7,586 nucleotides of DNA, taken from Candidatus Aminicenantota bacterium (lineage in GTDB: Bacteria; Acidobacteriota; Aminicenantia; UBA2199). The stretch covers positions 1,405,850-1,413,435 of the forward strand of contig CP070627.1 in NCBI GenBank assembly GCA_020355945.1, in the 5' to 3' direction. The notes beneath the pieces were generated by a model that made no database searches, was not told the DNA's origin, and saw only the letters and a list, made by a program, of their open reading frames with translations. The position numbers and the translations under genes are program-made. Position 1 is the stretch's first letter. Every line of letters starts with the position of its first letter. Of the stretch, positions 1 to 5,200 are shown in pieces.

Positions 1-1334
1 GAGAAAATATCTTCTTTCTTTTTTCCTTTGCTGAGAGTTTGTTTCCCCAGTTGAATCAGGGCGTCTTTCCGTTGTTTTTTATGCTTTTCCCAGGAAGTTG
101 AACCTTTGGTTTCGATGACAATTCTCTCCCCATTGTTGGTTTGTGCCAGGAAATCGGGCGTCGGTTCATCACTTCGTTCAAGAATACGGGAAAGAGTGGA
201 AAGGTCCAGGTCCACGGCGCTTTCCAGGAACAGTACTGAGAGTGCTTCTCCTGCCGATTCAATCCAGCGGGCGCGCCAGCGGCGATCAGTATCTCGAAAT
301 ACACGCAGTTCAGGCGAATAGGTTACTGCATCACGGCCAAGCACAACCATAACTACCTCAGGAGCCAAAAATAGTTCCGGAGTTGATAGTGATGAAGTGA
401 GTAATGGTGCTTCAAGAATAAGAAGTAGATGAAGAAATCGAATAAGTGGAAAAGAGATCGAGGGAATTTCATTTGAAGTAACAGAAAAACGACCCTGGTT
501 TGTGCCGAATGAAGTTGAAGCCCCCATAACCACTTCGAATTCTCGGCTATTAAAATACTTCTGCATTTTTTTCATTGCCCGTTTGAACAACGTCCTATCA
601 CATTTTTTCCAATCCCCAAAACCACTAAAAGCCCAGCTTAACTCGTCCAGTTTCAAGCCGGAATCACGGATATCCACTGTAAGCGTTACTGTCTGGAGGA
701 GCATGCCAATCCTTGAGCTCAACCAATCCACTGGCTGAGCTCCCCGAATACTTCGCAGTACCTCAAAATCGAATTCATCTATATCTTCGGATGGAATAAC
801 ATCTCGACTAATTAATCGTTGTAAAGTTTCTACTGCATCCGGCCCCAGTTGGTTCAACAGGTCCCAATTCAGCACTTTCTTTTTTGCAAGTATGCTTAAT
901 AGCTCTTCCTTCTCTTCCTCGAGAAAATCAGCATCACGCCACCAATGGATAACTTTGTTTCGCATCCACTTTCGACCATAATAGTCTGTGCATCCAGAAA
1001 TGATATTCCAAATAAGACCCAGACGCGCAGTTACCGCATCAAACCTTTTGCGATCATTAATAATTATTTTGTCGATAATGTCTTTGCCTCTAACAGCAAG
1101 CAATATGCGAAGACGATGGTAGTTCTCAAAAACCAGGTATAACGATGTCCATGAATTCTTTAAGACCTCTTCGAGTGTCTTGTGAGCAGATTTCGATATT
1201 TCAACAAGTTTTGCGGCTTCACGAGATATTTTACCGTATTTGAATAGGTCACAAAAAGTGTCAAAATCCATCTCAGGCGATTCACCGCGATTCCAATATT
1301 GTTTGTATTGTTCCCAAACCTGATCACTATCCAT
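1..1334 (-). CDS. PD-(D/E)XK nuclease-like protein, C-terminus cut by window edge
   Basis: The reading frame is open from the ATG at 1334 to the window edge: 444 codons plus 2 bases, with no stop. The product begins MDSDQVWEQYKQYW. A GGAGGA site lies 10 nt upstream of the ATG. Residues 1-300 are mostly helical and charged, with a Trp-rich patch near 123-132 (WMRNKVIHWW); I do not recognise this part. Residues 357-411 look like a restriction-endonuclease fold: a helix carrying E363, then PTPDF with D394, then a strand IVIETKG with E408 and K410. This D-x13-ExK pattern is the classical metal-binding active site of PD-(D/E)XK nucleases. A Lys-rich stretch (412-441) follows, and the missing C-terminus should complete the fold. 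The likely role is DNA cleavage or processing in a defence or repair system, but only the motif supports this. The frame is convincing; the exact family is unknown. It shares orientation with the large helicase but has its own promoter. Confidence 0.85.
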   Translation of the reverse strand, partial: MDSDQVWEQYKQYWNRGESPEMDFDTFCDLFKYGKISREAAKLVEISKSAHKTLEEVLKNSWTSLYLVFENYHRLRILLAVRGKDIIDKIIINDRKRFDAVTARLGLIWNIISGCTDYYGRKWMRNKVIHWWRDADFLEEEKEELLSILAKKKVLNWDLLNQLGPDAVETLQRLISRDVIPSEDIDEFDFEVLRSIRGAQPVDWLSSRIGMLLQTVTLTVDIRDSGLKLDELSWAFSGFGDWKKCDRTLFKRAMKKMQKYFNSREFEVVMGASTSFGTNQGRFSVTSNEIPSISFPLIRFLHLLLILEAPLLTSSLSTPELFLAPEVVMVVLGRDAVTYSPELRVFRDTDRRWRARWIESAGEALSVLFLESAVDLDLSTLSRILERSDEPTPDFLAQTNNGERIVIETKGSTSWEKHKKQRKDALIQLGKQTLSKGKKKEDIF

Positions 1335-1403
1335 GGCTATTTAGTCCTCCATTATATCCCACCGGGGTTACTTACGTAACCTCTATGGTTCACCCCATCG
1401 GGG
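1335..1403 (-). repeat. Imperfect tandem repeat in the leader of the nuclease-like gene
   Basis: Read on the minus strand, unit 1 (1403-1368) and unit 2 (1367-1335) both start with CCCCGRTGGG, continue through an A/T-rich stretch to GAGG, and then have AC-TAA-TA-CC with small gaps. My hand alignment gives about 25 matching positions out of 33. Unit 2 contains the true ribosome binding site and ends at the start codon; unit 1 carries an equivalent GAGG with no start after it. In RNA, unit 1 can form a CCCC/GGGG hairpin (1403-1393) and a GGTTAC/GTAACC hairpin closed by a GTAA loop (1381-1366), a GNRA-type tetraloop. Function is unknown. It may be an old duplication of the gene's 5' end or a translational control structure. 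Confidence 0.5.
1345..1350 (-). promoter_or_regulatory. Shine-Dalgarno site of the nuclease-like gene
   Basis: GGAGGA on the minus strand lies 10 nt before the ATG at 1334. It supports that start and the reality of a gene that runs off the window. Confidence 0.8.
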
Positions 1404-1411
1404 CATGTCAT

Positions 1412-1423
1412 TTGAATATTCAA
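1412..1423. promoter_or_regulatory. 12-bp palindrome TTGAATATTCAA in the leader
   Basis: A perfect palindrome lies about 55 nt downstream of the predicted leftward transcription start. Its size and AT-rich symmetry fit a dimeric repressor site, but no regulator in the window points to it, and short AT palindromes also occur by chance. Confidence 0.3.
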
Positions 1424-1482
1424 CCTTTGTCTTCCCATACTGAGCCCATTGCTTACAGCAAATTAATTTCTTATAAAAAATT

Positions 1483-1511
1483 ATCTTAAAGGAATTGTTA
1501 GACAAAGTCAA
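1483..1511 (-). promoter_or_regulatory. Sigma-70/A-type promoter for the nuclease-like gene
   Basis: On the minus strand the -35 box is TTGACT (1511-1506) and the -10 box is TAAGAT (1488-1483), with exactly 17 bp between. Transcription would start near 1476 and give a leader of about 140 nt before the ATG at 1334. That is long for a simple gene and contains hairpins and a tandem repeat. Confidence 0.6.
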
Positions 1512-1524
1512 TAAAAGAAATAAA

Positions 1525-1555
1525 AAAACTTTTTTATCTCAGGAAAAAAAGTTTT
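1525..1555. promoter_or_regulatory. Inverted repeat between two divergent promoters
   Basis: Arms AAAACTTTTTT (1525-1535) and AAAAAAGTTTT (1545-1555) are perfect 11-bp reverse complements separated by 9 bp. The element fills the gap between the leftward -35 (1506-1511) and the rightward -35 (1564-1569). It could bind a regulator of both units, or act as A-tract/UP-like DNA that bends and stimulates RNA polymerase. A terminator role is unlikely because no gene reads into it from either side. Confidence 0.45.
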
Positions 1556-1563
1556 AAAAAGTA

Positions 1564-1592
1564 TTGATTAACGATTAAATTTCCAATATAAT
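1564..1592 (+). promoter_or_regulatory. Sigma-70/A-type promoter for the small gene pair
   Basis: TTGATT (1564-1569) is separated by 17 bp from a consensus TATAAT (1587-1592). The start point would be near 1599, only about 10 nt before the ATG at 1610. There is little room for a ribosome binding site, and only a weak GAG lies upstream, so translation of the first gene is probably near-leaderless and inefficient. Confidence 0.7.
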
Positions 1593-1609
1593 ATCCATGT
1601 GGTTAGAGA

Positions 1610-1945
1610 ATGAAACTACCGGAAGACACCCTGATTGCTCGTGAGAAACTGACTCACTACCTACTGGCTCTGAAAAGAAGAAATGATAAATCAAAATGGC
1701 TGGCTCAAGCGGGATACACTCTCGAAAACTGGCAAGTATTGGAAACTGATTTAAGAAACCAGATTCTAGCAAAAGATGCAGCGCCTATTGAAAAAACAGG
1801 ATACGGACAGATGTATGAAATAAATAGCAAATTAACAGGTCCGAATGGGAAAATTTTAAAAGTTAGTACAATATGGATGACAGAAAGCGCAACCGGTGAG
1901 ACAAAATTCATAACCATGTATCCAAACAGAGAGGAAGATAAATGA
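1610..1945 (+). CDS. DUF6883-family small protein, possible toxin-like partner
   Basis: A 111-residue soluble protein with no signal peptide or membrane segment. The sequence pattern matches what I know of DUF6883: MKLP start, KLTHYLL (13-19), WLAQAGY (30-36), an amphipathic helix, then GYGQMYEINSKLTGPNGK (64-81) and a C-terminal strand pair with VSTIW (85-89) and KFITMYP (99-105). Family members occur as small genes beside a DUF4926 gene and also as end domains of larger proteins; a toxin-like role has been suggested by context but is not proven here. An in-frame TAG six bases upstream fixes ATG 1610 as the first possible start. The stop overlaps the next start (ATGA), so the two products are probably made in coupled amounts. 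Assignment is by sequence pattern only; biochemical function is unknown. Confidence 0.85.
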   Translation: MKLPEDTLIAREKLTHYLLALKRRNDKSKWLAQAGYTLENWQVLETDLRNQILAKDAAPIEKTGYGQMYEINSKLTGPNGKILKVSTIWMTESATGETKFITMYPNREEDK

Positions 1946-2184
1946 AATATAAACTATTTGAAGAGGTCGTGCTAAATAAAGATATTCCCGGGAAGAATCT
2001 TAAAAAAGGCGATGTTGCTACTATTGTCGAATATCATCCCGTCACAGACAGTGAAGACGGCTATTCACTGGAAATATTCAATGTACTGGGAGATACAATA
2101 GCCGTATTAACTGTACCTGAATCAGCAATTGCACCCTTAACCAAAAACGAAGTCTTTAATGTCCGCCCATTGGCTGCCGCATAA
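1942..2184 (+). CDS. DUF4926-family small protein, partner of the DUF6883 gene
   Basis: An 80-residue, probably all-beta protein. Recognisable DUF4926 features, in order: KLFEEVVLNKDIP (4-16), the LKKGDVATIVEYH segment (20-32), GYSLEIFNVLGDTIAVLTV (40-58), and the C-terminal VRPL (74-77). The fold resembles a small SH3-like barrel in which a loop around G23-D24 precedes a strand (family inference). The ATG overlaps the stop of the upstream gene, and AGGA (1932-1935) lies 6 nt before it, a better site than that of the first gene. Stronger initiation on the second gene fits an antitoxin or immunity-type partner that must be in excess, but this is inference. The family is known mainly as an uncharacterised companion of DUF6883. 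Confidence 0.85.
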   Translation: MKYKLFEEVVLNKDIPGKNLKKGDVATIVEYHPVTDSEDGYSLEIFNVLGDTIAVLTVPESAIAPLTKNEVFNVRPLAAA

Positions 2185-2244
2185 AAAAAACGAGATCGAT
2201 TTGCCTCCGGCGGCCAGGGGGACTCTTTTCGAGAAAACCGTCCC
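2183..2244 (-). terminator. Probable terminator for the helicase gene
   Basis: Read leftward from the helicase stop, the transcript meets the REP-like GC-rich stems and then a run of eight T (2190-2183). The T-run touches the stop codon of the DUF4926 gene on the other strand. The stem nearest the T-run is weak, so termination may be partial. Confidence 0.4.
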
Positions 2245-2264
2245 GTGACGCATCTGGACCCCCT
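2204..2264. repeat. REP-like GC-rich imperfect hairpin element
   Basis: The core is an imperfect stem: GGGAC (2219-2223) pairs with GTCCC (2240-2244), a TC/CC internal loop follows, then TTTTC (2226-2230) pairs with GAAAA (2233-2237). Outer arms AGGGGG (2216-2221) and CCCCCT (2259-2264) offer a competing stem. The minus-strand core CACGGGACGGTTTTCTC resembles the GGGGACGGTTCTC motif that I recall as a dispersed, REP-like repeat in many clostridial genomes, sometimes tied to Y1 (RAYT) transposases. No such transposase is in this window. Membership in that repeat class is from memory and was not tested. Confidence 0.5.
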
Positions 2265-2280
2265 AAAAAAGCTTTTTATT
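2216..2280 (+). terminator. Terminator for the small gene pair
   Basis: The AGGGGG/CCCCCT stem is followed by the palindrome AAAAAGCTTTTT (2266-2277), which supplies a T-rich run (2273-2280). It lies 32 bp after the DUF4926 stop, where convergent transcription from the helicase gene must also be resolved. Confidence 0.5.
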
Positions 2281-5200
2281 AAGTTCTGAATACATCCGGG
2301 TATTGGGTCACAATCTCATTCCATTGGTCCGTATGCTTGAAACGGATTACCCGTATACCAATATCCTCCAGGCATTCCTCCTGTTCCCGGTCACGCTCTT
2401 GCCTTTCCGGGTACTGGTGAAAAGGCCCGTCAATATATATCGCCGCCTTTTTCCCTCCCTCCTGGTACCAAAAATCCGGCCTGGTTTGACACGATTCGAT
2501 CAACTTCTGAGCTTGAGTAGGTAAATTGAGTTTGTTTTTATCTAAAAACCGCAGCCACTGCTTTTCCAATTCCGAATCAGCCATTCGCAGCAATTGGTCC
2601 AGGTGTTGTTCCCTGGAAACCGGCACCGGAGAACGCTTAACCTGAGCTTGCTTTAACTCCATTAAAAAGTCCTTAATCAACATGCGGTCCAATAGCAAAT
2701 GGTCACCCTGGTTGTAATAACTCATGAGACAATCATAACACGCCGCTTCACAAACATCGTCATTTGATTTATTTCTTTCCAGGTTCTCACCGGAAATGGG
2801 ATCAAAATGACACAACTTCAAAGCAGTCTCAGCCACCCGGGACAAAGCACCCGGTTCATCAATTAACAACCGCAAAACACCAGCTCCCCCTTCGGCAGCT
2901 TCATAAAAAAGCAATTGCCTGGGGTTATTACTGTCAGGTAAAGGTTCCACGGCCAGTTCATTATCTTCCAGTTGGAATTCCACCTGGACCGCCCGTTTTA
3001 ATGCCGCGGCCAATGAGGCTACTTTAGCAATATCCATGTCTTTTACTCTTGTCAACGAAAACAATAAACAGTTGCGATGATCTTCTACATAAGGAATCAC
3101 GGTTTTCCGGGTTCCCCCGGGAGATGCGCCGTTGGTTTCGGTTTCATCCTGTTCTTCTTCATTGGCAACCCAATAACCGGTTTCCGTATCCAATTCAAAC
3201 CCGGTTCGTCCTTTTTTTACCTGTCGTCTGCGGCCTAAATTAATCCGCCATATAGTAGCTGCCGCTGCGTATTTCATTTGAGCCAGCAAGGTACCTCCCA
3301 GTAATACCTCCGCACTTCGACAAAGAGGTACACCCCGCCTGCGGGTAAACCTGAAACCTGTTTTGATTTCAAAACCTAAGCGCAGCCGTTCCTCTTCATC
3401 GGAATTAATTCGGTCAAACCGTTGAGTAGAGACATTTTGCAGCCGTAATAGTTGGTTATATTCCAGGTCTAATGAAGCGCCGCACATTTCACAGATATCA
3501 AAATCCGCCCGTGTTTTCATGGGATGAAGGCAGCCGCATTGGGTGCAGCATTTGGCTGATTGGGTGCTCAATTCCCCTTCGGCAGACACCGGTAAAATGA
3601 CCTTGTTTATCCTGTACCTGGACCCTTCGTGGTAAATGGTTGCCCAGGGTGCGAATTCGGAAATCGCCAGGAATCGCGGCCTGGATAGGAATTCATCTTT
3701 ACTTTTTACCTTGCGGCCCGGTATATAAGCACGCAGCGGCAGCCGGGGGAAATTATAACCGGGCAAAAAACCCTCCGTGGCTAAATAACGGTAACTGTAA
3801 AAGTCTGAAAATACCACCTCTTTTTCCTCGATTAATAGATCAATTTGATTCCGTGCTTCTTTAGCCAAACGCCTGGCCATATCTTTCTCCCGTTTACTCC
3901 GTGAAGCATCTACAGCTAAGCGGTGTTGGATTTCATATTGATTCCTGGCTGACCGGTAAATTTCCCGCCAGCGATGGCATGCTGCATCAAACACAGTATT
4001 AACCTGGTTGATCACGGTTTCCAGCCAGTCAGGGGTATACCAGTCGGCGTTTTCCAGGACATCGCTCATACTTCTTAAAATTTCTTTGGCCCGCTGAAAC
4101 GCCCGCATGCGTGCGTTTTCATTATATATACTTGCTTTGACATGGTCCTGGAAATCCAGGCTGGGGCTGTCGCCGGAGAGGTCCAGGATATCTTTTAGAG
4201 TGGTTCCCAGGCTCAGCCCGGTTTCTGCTAACCAAATCGCATGCACATGGGCCCGCACCAGGTCTTCATTGGCCAAGTCAAGGCGAGGGGTTTGCACTGC
4301 GCCCGATACCATGTGACCAGGGCGTTTAAAGAAATACTGGTCATGGGGGTTCCCTTTGGAACAATACGTATAAATAAGTGCCGGTTGTCCGCTGCGCCCG
4401 GCCCGGCCGCTGCGCTGGGCATAATTAGCAGGCGTAGGCGGAATATTGCGCATGTTCACTACATTCAGGTCTGCGATATCTACACCCAACTCCATGGTGG
4501 GAGAACAATAGAGAATAGGCAATTTCCCCTCTTTAAAACGCCGCTCCCTTTCTTCCCGGTATTTGGAGTTTACCTGGGCAGTGTGCTCCCGGGCTTCCAG
4601 GCCTGACATCTCTAAAGCAGAAAAGCGATAAAAATGGACAAAAAATTGGTTGGCACGAGTACCTTGCGAAGGTTGATTGGGAAACCGCACCGGGTCTAAG
4701 AACACCCGGTCACCTTTCCCGGCCTGCCAACGCATTGCCGCGGCTACCAGTTGATAACCCGGCACCTTATCGCCTTTTCCCGGTTGTTCCTTCACCTCCA
4801 CCATGCCCCCGATTTTCAGTATATCCAACAAATCATGGATAATCCGGGCGCCATCTTCTAATTTCAATTGTTGGCAGTAATTCTCAAAGGTGTTTCGCCG
4901 CAGCAAATAGTACCCAAAGCCGCTCCTGGGAGAAAGATAGACATGATAACGATCATCCCTTGATTTTTTTTGTGGAGGTGAACAGGGGAAGAGGGTGCGG
5001 GCCGGTTCAAGTTTTTCATTTTCATCGATGCCCCAGGGTGCAATGAGCCATTGGCTGCTGTTTTGCTCGATTCGCTCCTGGAAATCCGGCTGGAGATAAT
5101 CGACTTTAATAGCTAATTCTTTGCGCATATGATCCAGCAGTACTTTAGCTATTTTTTCCCGGTTGGCCGGCGAAGCTTCAGCCAGTGCCGGGTGGCACTT

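Noticed and set aside
56..304. 82-codon minus-strand frame inside the left-edge gene
   Set aside because: It lies in another frame of the nuclease-like gene, has no ribosome binding site and a composition unlike a real protein.
1351..1356. TATAAT on the minus strand just before the nuclease gene's ribosome binding site
   Set aside because: The matching -35 region (near 1374-1379, TTACGT) is poor, and a transcript from it would start at or past the ribosome binding site. The 1483-1511 promoter is better.
1335..1403. CRISPR-like array
   Set aside because: There are only two imperfect, directly adjacent units with no spacers and no cas genes nearby.
1575..1772. Minus-strand frame overlapping the start of the DUF6883 gene
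   Set aside because: It overlaps the promoter and a recognisable gene on the other strand, and has no family resemblance or good ribosome binding site.
4241..4606. 121-codon plus-strand frame opposite the helicase motif V/VI region
   Set aside because: It is antisense to the most conserved helicase motifs. The open frame follows from GC-rich Arg/Gly/Ala codons on the other strand, and no known domain is visible.
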